Origin: Moringa oleifera
Lineage: Eukaryota > Streptophyta > Magnoliopsida > Brassicales > Moringaceae
NCBI GenBank assembly: GCA_021397835.1
Contig: JAJFZO010000287.1
Coordinates: 2,482,501 to 2,546,500 of the forward strand
Reading direction: 5' to 3'
DNA: 64,000 nt
Positions 25,401-37,100 of this stretch are shown in pieces (the first letter of the stretch is position 1; each line of letters begins with the position of its first letter). The position numbers were made by a program, and so were the translations under genes. Under the pieces are notes generated by a model that had not been told where the DNA came from, made no database searches, and saw only the letters and a program-made list of their open reading frames with translations.

Positions 25401-26010
25401 TAGTTGACATCCTTACTAAAGTTCTATAAGCATATAAGGCTATGGGCAACATATCATGTCAATCTTTATAGGTCACTTTCATCTTTTAAATGATCTTCTT
25501 AATGTTCTTATTAGTAGCTTTTACCGCTTTATTAATCTTGGGCCTATAAGGGCTGAATTGTGATGCTTTATTTTGAGCTAAGCACCTATTTCTTTCATCT
25601 ACTTGTTGTTCAAGTTAGTTGCATTGTCTGAAATTATTCTTTCTAGAGGCTCGTATTGGAAGATGATTTCTTTTTTAAAATCCAGTTTACTATAGCTTTT
25701 ATGACATGGGAATAAGATCTAGCCTCTGATTATTTGATGAAATAATCTATAAATACTAGGATAAACCGGTGATCATTAGAGGCTTTTAGAGATATAGGTC
25801 CAATTACATTAAAACCCCACATAGAGAATGGCCAAAGTGAACTCATCACATGCAAAGAAGATGGTAGGGCATGTAATTGGTCTTTATAAATTCGACATTT
25901 GTGGCATTTTCTTACGTATTAGGTACAATCCTACTCCATAGCCAATCAAAAATATCTTGCTCTCATGATTTGTCTATTTTTAGTCTGATAGCATAAGTAG
26001 CACATGACTC
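25400..26010 (-). pseudogene. gypsy integrase, degenerate
   Basis: Minus-strand translation gives the zinc-binding end 'VRKCHKCRIYKDQLHALPSS', then 'SSLWPFSMWGFNVIGPI', 'KASNDHRFILVFIDYF', 'EPLERIISDNATN' and a frameshifted 'IGPRLIKR' that corresponds to the conserved 'RPQTNG' box. The first catalytic Asp of the D,D-35-E triad (normally GIDVIGPI) reads Asn in GFNVIGPI, a G-to-A change; the second Asp in 'ISDNA' is present. Several in-frame stops follow. Order and residues identify retroviral-type integrase of Ty3/gypsy. Confidence 0.85.
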
Positions 26011-26289
26011 TTCATGTATTTTTTTTCATTATTATGATGAACTCATTTTTATCTACACATCAGAGTAGTATCTAGTCAAAATTTCTCCTTTACATAACTT
26101 TATTATCGAGAATGAAATTTACAACAAATCATCTCAATATCTTTTTAGCATTTGTTGTAGCATTTTCTAGATATTGCTAGCTTCCAAATATCTTTGAATA
26201 TCGTAATACCATCGTTTTTTTTTTTTTTTTTTGTGGCTTCTCTTCAATCGCAGCACAATATACTAGCGATTGTTAAATAATCATTTTAA

Positions 26290-26760
26290 TTAGCAATACC
26301 AATAAAGGCTCATTTACTTAAAATATGGATGCCAACATTGCCAAAGCATCAACCATTTGCTTTTCTTCTCTTGGTAGATGGTGAAAAGTTATTTCTTCAA
26401 AGTTCTTGATCAATTTTTTTACCAAGGAATAGTATTTTACTAATTCTTGGTTTGAGCCATCCAATTACCATTTAATGGATATATCACTAACCCTAAATCA
26501 CCAAATACTTTTATATGGGTTATCCTCTTATTGATTATTGCACGTATTCTTATAATGCATGCTTCCTGCTATATTATTAGTTAAGGCAAAATCCAAACAT
26601 GCTATAAACGAGTAATATTGTCCCTTCGGACATTTCAAAGTTTCCCCAATGTGATGCTCAAGAATATTAGAGGCTCCGTCAAAATATGAGTGCCAATATT
26701 CCTCATACTACCCTAACTCCTTGGTAATTGCCATTAAATGTTCATCAACAAAATCAAAAT
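26290..26760 (-). pseudogene. archaeal-type RNase H domain (second RNase H) of Ogre
   Basis: Between RT-RNase H and integrase, the minus strand reads 'VFGDLGLVIYPLNGNW', corresponding to the 'V.GDS.LVI.Q..GEW' signature of the additional RNase H found in Tat/Ogre elements, followed by 'LFTIYQEKKSKWLMLWQCW' in another frame, matching the 'FHHLPREENQMADALATLAS' region. Broken by stops and frameshifts. Its presence is the main reason for the Tat/Ogre assignment. Confidence 0.75.
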
Positions 26761-26779
26761 TCATTGGTTGATATTCATT

Positions 26780-28100
26780 GCTGGCATGATCTGTTAAGAA
26801 ATCAAATATAATGCCGCTCTTGATTGACTTTTGAGATTTATATATCAAGTCAAATCCTAATAGCAAAACCTACCTTCGTACCAGCCTTCCCAACAAAGAT
26901 GGTTTTTCAAACAAGTATTTTATGGAATCCAACTTAGCAATGATCCATGTGGTATAACTTAACAAATACTAGTGAAATCTCTACACTTAGAGGCTATTAT
27001 CCAAGCCATTGCACAACATATTTTCTCAATCGATGAATAGTTAACGTCATAATCAGTAAAATTCTTACTTAAATAATATATGCCATATTCTTTTGTTTTC
27101 AAACCATTTTGTTATGCTAGTACACATCCCAATGACCTTTCATATACTGTTAATTAACAAAGAAGGGTTTTATCAGGCACTAGTCGCATTAGTACTAAGG
27201 GATTCATCAGATATATTTTGATCTTGTTAAACACCTGTTGATATTCTTCATTCCATTCCCTATGATCATTGTTCTTCAATAATTTAAATATCAAATCATA
27301 AAAAATCATCAATTGAGAGATGAATCTTGAAATACAATTAAGTCGACCCAAAATCCTCTAAATTCTTTATAGTTTTTAATGGTGATAATTTTAGATGGCT
27401 TTCACCTTATCAGGATCTACTTCAATTCGCCACTAACTAATTATGAATCCTAGTAGTTTTTTTGACCGTACTCCAAAAGTACACTTATTCGGGTTTAATA
27501 TTAATTTACATTCCTTAGCCTTTTAAAAAGCTTTCGTAGGTTTTCCACATGGCTCTCTTTCTTGCGAGATTTTGCTATTATATCCTCTATGTACTCTTTT
27601 ATGGTTTTATGCATCATATTATGACAGAGTATTAACATAGTACTTTAATATGTTGCCCTTGATTTTTAACCTAAATAGCATTATGTAATAACAAAATGTT
27701 TCCCACATAGTTATAAAAGTTCGCTTTTCCATATCTTTTAGGACCATCATTATCTGATTATAACTTAATAACCATTTATGACAAAAATTAATGAAAACTT
27801 TGTTGTATTACCGATCAATGTGTCAATATGAGGTAAAGAAAAATTATTTTTTAGGTTGGTTTTATTGAAATCTTTATAATCTATGCCTTTTCTTATGCAT
27901 CCATCCTTTTTCATTATAAAGACAATGTTGGCGACCCATTTGAAATATTTTGCCACCTTGATAAAGCTCACATTTAACAACTTTTGTACTTCTTCTTTGA
28001 TCTTTATTAACAAGTCAGGTTTCATCCGTCAAAGTTTTTGTTTCACCAGTGGGCATTCCTATCCCAATGGTAACTTATGTTCTATGATACTTTGATCAAG
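26780..28100 (-). pseudogene. gypsy reverse transcriptase and RNase H, degenerate
   Basis: The open frame 27765-28025 carries 'KIKEEVQKLLNVSFIKV', 'WVANIVFIMKKDG' and 'GIDYKDFNKTNLKNNFSLP', the N-terminal RT blocks. Near 27560-27640 the minus strand reads 'MMHKTIKEYIEDIIAKS', where the catalytic Y-x-DD box is YIED, so the first Asp is replaced by Glu. 'LNPNKCTFGVRSKKLLGF' follows near 27460-27520. The frame 27154-27351 has 'GRLNCISRFISQL' and 'WNEEYQQVFNKIKIYL', the connection to RNase H, whose remains ('LIAKLDSIKYLFEKPSLLGR') run to about 26850. Frameshifts lie between blocks. Confidence 0.88.
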
Positions 28101-29006
28101 CTCAAGCATGTTTTTGTAAGACCATGCGAATATATTTGTGTATTCTTAGAGTAGTCTAATTAAATAGGATTTTATTTCTAGTGTGAGCATAATGCCAACC
28201 TTGATCTCTTTTTTACCATCATTAGTCCCCAAATTAATTACCTTTATTTCTTCTTTATGTGGGTTTATTTGATTTTCTTCTTGCTTAATCTACTAAAAGG
28301 AAATTTAGGGTACCTCATAATCTTCTCCCTTCATGTTCCTAAGATAAAGATTTTAAAGATATTAAGGTTACTAGTTATTAAAGTTTTCATTATCAAAATC
28401 CATGATGAAAGCACCCTATATTCTCTCAAAAAGTAAAAAGAATAAAGATAGGATCAAAGAGGCAATTTTATTGATATAAGAAAAATGATACATCAACCAA
28501 CAGTATCTATTTCTAATGACCACTATTAATCTCTTTATGTTATATAAAATTTCACCAAGATAAAAAAATAACTGATTTATTTTTTTCACCTATTCTAAGA
28601 ATAACTCAGCTAGGATATCCTCTATAATCGAATCCCTTATTAAAGATTGTTGTAGTCAATTAAATCCATTTCTTCCGCAACGCTCCTCTTTAATTTTGTT
28701 TTCTTTTCTATTATTTTCTTTGTCAACTCTTACTCACTAGTATCCTAAGCCCGAATCAATTTTTATTTTCTTTGACTCCAAAGCTCAAGTAATTCCTTAT
28801 AAATTCATACCAAGTCCTTTGTTTCATAACTTTTTCCCAAGGTTTCACATAATTGAAAGATCATATTATGTGAGAATCTTGGTTTCTAAGCCCATATGAA
28901 CTCAATGGCATTTACAAATTCAAACATTTGGAATAAGGATGATATTTTGATGTTGACCCAACAAGGGTGTCTTTGGCTTATAGTATGATGAGTTGTTCAT
29001 TCATGA
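28101..29006 (-). other. pol spacer between protease and RT of Ogre
   Basis: No frame above 60 codons on the element strand. Isolated acidic and Glu/Lys-rich stretches fit the poorly conserved linker between protease and RT in Tat/Ogre polyproteins. Nothing else recognisable. Confidence 0.4.
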
Positions 29007-29360
29007 CTATTTGACTTTTAGAGGTCGTATGGATAAAACCATTCCTACTGAATGAATCCAAGGTCTTCCTAAAAGAGTGTTATATGAAGGAAATATATCC
29101 ATCATTTGGAACTCTATAAAGTAGTATATCAAATTTATTTTAAATGTTAAGTCGATCACTCCTTGTACTGGGCTATTCATTTCATCAAATGCCCTTACTA
29201 TTATAAAACTCCTTCTTAAAAAATTAGTATCTATAGGGAGTTTATCCAATGTACAATAGGGCATTATATTTAGAGAAGACCCATTATCAATCAATACCCT
29301 GGACATAGTGATCTTTATATACTCTGCTGAAATATACAATGTCTTTGTGGATCCTTATCC
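29007..29360 (-). pseudogene. gypsy aspartic protease
   Basis: A 110-codon open frame on the minus strand encodes a retroviral-type protease domain: 'VLIDNGSSLNIMP' holds the active-site D-[TSN]-G motif (here D-N-G, the usual form in this lineage being IDNGSSLN), followed by 'RAFDEMNSPVQGVIDLTF' and the C-terminal 'YNTLLGRPWIHSVG' block. This is the best preserved part of the element. In a live element it would cut the Gag-Pol polyprotein. It is open but isolated from gag and RT by broken sequence. Confidence 0.88.
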
Positions 29361-29929
29361 ATTTATAGGTATCTCATCATTAGTAAAAGATATCAAATTA
29401 TGTGCTATGATGTGCCACACTAGATCTTCCATTTAATTTGTAAGGATTTGATGTGGCATATAAGCATTTTTCAATATTTTCATCAAAGCATCCCTATGAC
29501 ACTCTGAGTTGAGAATCAGTGACATTAGTAAAATTTTTGCTAGGTCCTACTTAATGGATCTATCATGTTGTATTCACTATATTTAATGACTTTTAAGAAT
29601 TCCAAAGCCTTATTTTTCACCACAACCTAATGAGCCTCCTTTTTTCTATCTTCTCTTTTACTTATTTCATAGCTTGTACCTTATTCACGTTATTTCTAGG
29701 TTCAATGAGTTAATTGGTTGCATCTACTGGTCCATAACACTTTTTGCTTTTTCTTGTATGATTGGGGCCGACTACATTCGATATCTCACTTTTTTGAACC
29801 ATAGTATGATATCTCCATCGTATAGTGTGATCATTCTTGTATGGAAAAAAAGCAAGCACCTTGATGATCACCTTCGGTTTTTCAACTGTTGTGGAAGAAG
29901 GTGTAGATGCTTTCACTTTAAATATGAAT

Positions 29930-31450
29930 GGTTAGGTTCCCTCTTCACTTACCTCTATCATGTTCACCTGATGCTTTGTGTGTGTAAGCAATGGGTTATT
30001 AACCATATTAGGGCTATTTATGGCCTTGAAGGCCATAACTCTATTATCTACTAATGATTGAACCTTGTATTTGAATGCTAAATAATTCTCGATATTATGC
30101 CCTATTACATTATGGTAACTGTATGTGGCATTCGGATCATACCATTTGGGGTAAGGGGCTTGAAGTGGCATTACAAATAAAAAGGCAATAAGTTTTTATT
30201 TTAAGAATTGGGGGAGCAACTCTGAATATGAGCATGGTATAGGCCTGAGGGGCACCTTTGTCTTTGTGGCTTTTGTTGTGTCCACTCGTTGTTCACATTA
30301 CTAACATTCTTCTAGGAAGCTTGACACATCAAATTTGAGGCTTTGAAGATAAAGTTTGTCTCATTCTTCTTCTTTCTAAGGCAAAAGATTTCTTTTGTTG
30401 GGCATGGTCATCTAATCTGCCTATTTATATTACATTTTTAATTAATTCTCTAGTTTGTACTACATCAACTGCCCCATCATAATCAGAAACCTCTCATAGA
30501 AAGGAGTGTTTAGGGTCTCAATGAATGTATCAATTAGTCCTTTTTTGGTTAAGTGGGCTTGCACTTTCGCTGTGACCTCCTTTCAACCTTGACCATACTA
30601 CTTGAAAATTTCATTCCTCTTTTTGCTCATATTCTAAAGGGTTATCCTATTGAGAGCCAACTTCTCTATACGTTAATAATGATTGAAGAAGGCCACTACT
30701 AGATCTCTCTAACTTTGTATCTTTAACACTTAAAAGTCTACATGCCAATCCAATGCCTCTTTCTTCATGTTATTTTAGAAGCAACGTATCAGCAATTTTT
30801 AGTTATTTTCATAACCATGCATTTTGTGCAAATAGACCCTTCAATAAGTCCTTGGGCATTTAGTGCCATAACATCTGTCAAATTCAAGCACTTTAAACTT
30901 AGGAGGAATAATCAACCTTGGGACTAGGCTAAGATCTACTATATCTATTCCCATATACTACCTTATTCCTTGGAATTTCTTAATTTTTTTTATTAGAAGC
31001 TCTACTTACGTCAGTAGCTTTTGGTTGACATCACTAGTTCTTATAGGTATTCAGCTTCTTTTGGATATTCAACATCCAAAATATGGATAGCATTGGCAAC
31101 CTTTTATTTATTGCCACTCTTTTATCCGCAACCATTATTTGCCGCCTCAACTATTAGGCCGTTATTTAATACTTTTGCCATGGTTAGGCTAGCCAATTGA
31201 AAGAAGAAAAACTCTTTTGCTTTCCTTTGCTATGACACCTCTTTCTTGGTGGTCTTGCCTTTCACGAGTACTTCCATGGACTTCATCATGTGTTGAAACT
31301 ATTTGGCCATCAAATTTTTAAGGTCTGTGTAATTTTGTAGCATTTGATTCTGCATTTTAGTTTGGGCTTGGGCTATTTTTATGTAAGTGGCTTCAATACT
31401 TTCTATTTTGATATTATAATCTTCCATATTTTCTTGCAATAAAGTTGTTG
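29930..31450 (-). pseudogene. gypsy gag remnant
   Basis: The frame 29932-30171 encodes 'PLQAPYPKWYDPNATYSYHN' followed by 'IGHNIENYLAFKYKVQ', the C-terminal zinc-knuckle-like region of Tat-lineage gag. The family pattern CDYH..GH..ENC is changed to YSYH..GH..ENY, so the Cys ligands are lost. The minus strand from 30400 to 31450 includes further gag-like pieces, including Glu/Gln-rich and Met/Lys-rich stretches, but no long frame. Gag would form the particle shell. Confidence 0.75.
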
Positions 31451-31579
31451 AATAAGTGTTATATTCTTTCTAAGTGCTTCCTTACTTTCTCTATTGCGAA
31501 GCTTTTGAAACATTTTAATTTAATTTAGCAGACTTATGAAAAAATTCTCAGCTAAAAGTTCATCTTTCTAAGGAAAAGA

Positions 31580-33520
31580 CTGTATTACTTTCTTTTAAAA
31601 TAATATTCCACATTAGGTTTATAGATGAAGACATCTTGTGCTCTTTGATACATGACCAATATTTTTTTTTTACAAAGGCCTCTATTTCTGCTTGTTGCCA
31701 TTGTCAAAGACTTCATTGATGCTTGTGGATCTCTTTGTACATGTCCGCAGTAATTTGTGTTGATAACTCCACTTGCATCCACACGGTGTCAAGATTCTCT
31801 ATCATTTATGTTTATATCTTTCTTAGTCTTAACAAAGTAAATTTGCTTAGCTCTCTATTTCTCTATACTTTGGCATTCATTTCAACTTTTTCTAATTCAG
31901 CATTCAATAGGTCTTCATCCATCATTCTTATTAGTTGATTCAACTTAATGTATACTCCTCTTCTCGTTATTGTTGATACATCTTTATTTTTTTAACATGT
32001 TCTTAATTGGTAGAGATGATCCTTTGAAGTTTTCTTCTTTTTTTTCCATCTCATTTAGGGCCTCAACTTTTCTCTCTAGTTCTTTATGTATCTCCATGCT
32101 CTCACTCATGAAGAAATCTCTTTCTTTTCTTAACTCTTTTATTTCTTAAACCATTCTTCACATTTCTTTATTATTCCTTAATTTTGACTTTTAGGTATTG
32201 AAGATTTTTAATTCCTTGATTTCAAATAAGCCTACTTTTTCTTTCATTTTTTTTTTTTTAAGCCTTCTTGGCAATTTCTTCTTGAATTTAAGTCTTGTAT
32301 TTTAAGGCCAATATTTCTTGTTGCCATTCAAATCTTTTAGCCTCCCAAGATTCTCTCTCCTTTTGTAAACGTTTAATTTCTAACTGTCTTGATTTCATGA
32401 GAGGTGTTTTAGTCACAGGCAACCACACTGGCAGGACTAATACTTGGTTCTACTCTTTTTCCAAATGGTATGTGATTATGATGCTATCCACCCATTTGCT
32501 TTCTAGCATTAGATAGGATGCTTCCCAAGCTTGTTTGATTTTTTTTTTTATCTACTAATTATACTTTGTCATATTCAAACAATCCTCTGGCCAATTTGTG
32601 TGAAATGGGCACACATTGTTTCACACTCATTTGCCTTAATACTACCAATGGTGTGTACTTGACACTTCCTCATATTTCTAACAAAGGCACACAATAAAAT
32701 TTTCCTATTCTAAATAGAATAGTTTCGTATGAGGTGTAGGGTGTTATCCATTGTATCTGTTCTTTTGTCAAACTAGACAAGATTTTTGCCCACTCATACA
32801 TGGTTACATTTTTCATTTTTACCTCCTTCATAAATGTCTTTATCAAATGCCTATAGACTTAGGATATTTCCCCATTCATTTTAGATGTCTTTTGAGCCAT
32901 GTAGAGAGTAAAAGAATCCCTTATAATAAATATCTTGCCCCATTCTTCTTGCAATACCTCAAGGACCTCAAAGTTTTTGCTGATATTGTTGGGACTAGAT
33001 TCAATTCGTGAAGATATGCCATCAAAAAGTCCACCATAAAAACTATCACCTAGCCTTGCACTTTAGGGAATATTAAAAGAACATAGATGGCTAATGCTAG
33101 CCTTTTTCTTCCTGATTCCTCTGTTATGTGCTCTTTAATATAGAGAAAAGAAACTCTTACATAATGTAGCTTAGGGTTCCTTGACGATGAATAGATTTTT
33201 TGGCTTTACCTTTGCATATCCCTAAAGGCTTCTTAGTAACTTCTCTACTAGTATCTTCTTTTCACTTATGTATAATGTTTAAGGCTTTAATGGCTTTGGC
33301 CCTAACAATGAGGTGTACTCCTCCAAAGTTGGCATAAGGTTGCATTCCTTAAAATTGAAATACTAGTGAAAGGGGTTCCAAAAATGGACAATTACTGATC
33401 AAGGACTTCTCCATTAGGGCCTTGAGAAAATATCCAATATACCGAAATTCATCATCGAATTTCCTTTGGTCTTCTTTGTTCATCATCTCCTAATGAGGCT
33501 AATTTTACTAACTTACTTTT
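31580..33520 (-). pseudogene. Ogre ORF1 remnant (DUF7745-like, upstream of gag)
   Basis: Starting in the 5' part (high coordinates), the minus strand reads 'FKECNLMPTLEEYTSLLGPK' near 33290-33360, 'GLFDGISSRIESSPNNISKN' near 32960-33030, 'YEWAKILSSLTKEQIQWI' near 32745-32800, 'PLLEI-GSVKYTPLVVLRQM' near 32630-32690, then 'SHKLARGLFEYDKV' near 32560-32610. A long Lys/Glu-rich coiled coil follows from 32250 down to 31800. This is the plant protein type, with a conserved 'PT.EEY..LL' and 'PLVVLRQ' core, that is encoded upstream of gag in Ogre-like elements and is catalogued as DUF7745; its function is unknown. Stops and frameshifts throughout. Confidence 0.72.
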
Positions 33521-34140
33521 CTTTATTACCAATTTAACTTCGGCGACTTAGTGAAAATTTACTTAGATTAGCATAAGATGTCCTCAAATTTAATTAGAAC
33601 TAGTGAAAATTCTCATGTTTCTAAGAGACAAATAAGAGAATTTATCATAAAAAGATGAATTTCTAGCTAACAAAATATAACAATTCATCATGTGTATCCC
33701 TACTAGGTTTATTTCTCTAATCTTAACCATGGCTTTACCTTAGGTTATGTCCATGCATTGGCTTTATGGAAAAAGATCAGCTTCTAAAGGTTCTTTGATT
33801 CTCCAAATCAAACTAATGAAAGCTCCCTAGAACTTGTCGTTATCGCGACAGCGAATAACATCTGGGATTATCAACATGTTCTTAGTTCAATTTAAGTGAA
33901 ATATTTTACCAACTTTGCAAAAAAGAGGTTTCGTCTCAGAAGCATGACTATATGTATTTCTCTTTGAAAGTAAAGCTCGAGTTAAGAGCTTTTGTTATGC
34001 TTTGTGGTGTGTGCCATATTATGAATAGTTATTAAACAAAATAAAATATAACAAGCAAAAAATTCAAGCATAAATATAAGGTAGGGAAAAAATCAAAAAA
34101 AAAAAAAAGTTTGCCTAACGCTCTATGAAATTAGAGATTT
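33521..34140 (-). other. Ogre 5' leader
   Basis: Non-coding stretch between the primer-binding site and ORF1. AT-rich, no ORF above noise, with an A-rich run at 34092-34109. Confidence 0.5.
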
Positions 34141-34168
34141 TGGTTCGATCCTCAATGGAGTCACTAGT
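34141..34168 (-). other. candidate primer-binding site of the Ogre element
   Basis: Directly next to the inner end of the 5' LTR. The minus strand reads ACTAGTGACTCCATTGAGG, then ATCGAACC. The core GTGACTCCATTGAGGA resembles the GGCGACTCC-TTGGGGA primer site common in this lineage, reported as complementary to the 3' end of tRNA-Arg for Ogre. The match is imperfect and the tRNA was not checked. Confidence 0.5.
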
Positions 34169-37100
34169 TGTCACAACTGCGATTTCAACCGAGAAAACTA
34201 GCAGAGAAAAATGTTACAAGTCGCCATCAATCTTTTCAAATGCAATTAATCACCAAATTAAAAGCAAGGCTAGTCAATTTATTAAAAAAAAAAAAGATTA
34301 TGGGTCTGAGAGTTAGTTATGTTTAAGGAAAATGTTAGCACCCTTAAAACACCTCAAAATTGGTATCAATTTTTTGATTTCCTTATCAAAAAAATTTAAA
34401 ATTATTTTGATCAAAGTACTTAAAATTTTATACTCACTGTATCCTAATATACTAAAATATTTTTACGGATGAGAGAGTGGTTTGCACTTGGTCATCCCCA
34501 TTCTTCTTCAAAATAAGCAATAAAAACTATATTTGTAACATTTCTTCTATGAAATATATTGTTAAAGAAGAACTTTATTATAAAAGTGATTTTGTTCTAT
34601 AACATGATGTAACTATAAACATTAAATAGATTAAAACATACAACTTAACAAAAATCTAATGATATCTCAACTAAAGTAATTTTATTTAAAAATAATAATT
34701 TATGGTAGATTCAAGAATATAGTTTTGATACTTCTTGAAGTCCCCTACTCTTTTTATAGATTTTCTCCCTTTTCCAATATAATGGATACAAGATTTCGAA
34801 TAAAAATTCTTCTAATTAGAAACAAAAGCTTCTATAAAATCTAAAGAAACTATAAAGAGATTTTGTCTAAGAGAGTTGTGAATGTTTGCAAAATGCTAGT
34901 TTTTATTGTGGAAGTGAGTGTGAATCTGAATGCTAATAAGTGCAAATGATGGGCCAATCTAATGCCTTCAGTTGTAAGCTCTAAAATTTATTTATAGGTT
35001 TTTGTTAGTGCAAGTTAATTACAAATGACGAGCGAATCAAGACCAAGTAACCTCTGCCTTTAGACTCAACATAGTTAGCCTCTCATTGAGAGGTCTTCTG
35101 AGACTCTCTCAGAGTATGCTTGCTGATTATAAGTTGATTTCCACAATTTCTAACCTCGTGTAAATGCATTAATGTCTTCAATTTTGTTTGTTCTCACCTG
35201 GGTAGCTTAAGAAAAGGTCTACCCAATGACTTCCATTGTGCCGCGCAATTCTCTTAAACTTATGCTTAATTCCAGTTTCCAACAGTGTTCTTCATTCTTC
35301 CTATGCATTTCAACCTTTTTTATAAGACTTTTCACTAAAAACTTGTCTCATGGCCAAAGAATTTGGCTTGAATTTATCTGCAGAGTGTGCTAGCTTTGAG
35401 AAAACTACCACATCAATGGGTTTGCAACCATGTACAAAATTTTTGCTGACTAGGCTAGTCTGCCTCTATTCAACCGTTTCCTAATCAGCATTCCCCACAA
35501 CGTCACCTCATGTTGCATTCTAAACTGATGTGGTAACATCGTTGAATGACATTGTGCCACATCAATTAATGAAAAATAAGTAATGTAACTTGTCCTAGCC
35601 ACATCTTCAGTGTCACCCACCGACGCTCTACCAAGTCAGTTAATGAATGGGTGAACAGGTACAGCTCCAATCTGCCACTTCATTAATATCGCCTACTAGC
35701 GCCCTACCAATTAAATTCCTCTGCCACATCAGTCGCTCTGTCTACTATTAATGGCTACTTTTGCTTCGTCAGTAAAAGCATCCTCAACTTGCGACCTACC
35801 ATATTAACCTCCTCCTCACATGTCATTAAACAAGCCTAACCACGCTGTGCCACATTAGCAGCGTCACCTTTAAAGAAGTTGCTCTTCGTGATAGCTCTCC
35901 TCCAATGACTAATTCCTTTTTAAAATGTTATTTTCACTTTACCAAATCTTCTTCACAGTCTCCATCATTCTTCTCCTTCAGAAATAACCTTTGCTCCTTT
36001 TAATCTCTATGAATTTTCTCAGGGCGAGTTTCCTTTCCTTTTAGTAGAGACCTTCTCTCTTTAGATACATTTTACTCCTTTTTACTCTTTTCTTCTTGTA
36101 TACTTTAGCTTATTGCGGAATTTTTAAGCCTTTTGGTGATTACTAGTAAAGATTTATTTAACATTAGGAGAGTCTACAAGTTCCCTACCTCGGAGGGTTG
36201 GCGACACCCACCCTAGATGAGAGGCCCTAGTCTAAAAAGTTAGATGCCCTCTATGTATTTAAGGAATATCTTAAAGCAAGCTTTAGAGTTCCTGTAAATA
36301 CATTATTTACAGAAATATGTGAAAATTACAAGGAATCCCTCTCAACTGGTTCCCAATTCTTGGAAAATCCTAGCTACTTTCTCTGTTAGGTATTTACATT
36401 TAAGAATCATAGAATTATCACCTTTAGTGTCTCTAGATTTCTTGAGTTAAAACAATTAATGAGTAACCTAAAACACCCTAAGAAATTCTAATATTTCTCC
36501 TCCAAGAGGCCCTCACTCTTTGCTTATGAACTTTCAAAGGTAAAGAAGAATTGGAGATAATTATATTTTTAGATGCTTCCCAATAGAATTCCTCCTACGA
36601 TTAGTTAGTGAATTATGTCATTATTCTATTATGTTGCTTAAATAGGTAGAGTGCATTCTTACTTAGTTTCCTAAAAGCTTGTCCCTATGTCATCCTTTAA
36701 AGACCTCTCCTACTTAGTTCTCATTCTATCTTCTAAAGTGGTAAAGTCTCCCTCAGACTCTGCCTTAGCTCACTCATTGTCTACCCTATCTAGTCTTCCT
36801 TCCTCCATCAAAAGACCTTTTCCTAGAAATGCTCCTAACCCTCTTCCCATAGATGAGTTAGAGTCTCCATCATCAAGTAATTTAGTTTTTTTTTTCGCAT
36901 ATGAGTTTTGCTCCTGGTCAACTACCATTGACTCCTTTATACTTTTTTTGCAAATCACTTCTTAATTATGATTAGGGTAAGAAGAGAAACTTTAAAGAGT
37001 TGGTGAAGGTGGCTGAGAAAACACCTCCAAGGTCCTCTAAAAAGGGCAAAATGGTAGCATTCTTCCTATATAAAGTAGGCAACTAGCATAGTACTTCCCT

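Noticed and set aside
29674..30054. 126-codon plus-strand ORF
   Set aside because: It is antisense to the recognised gypsy gag end on the minus strand.
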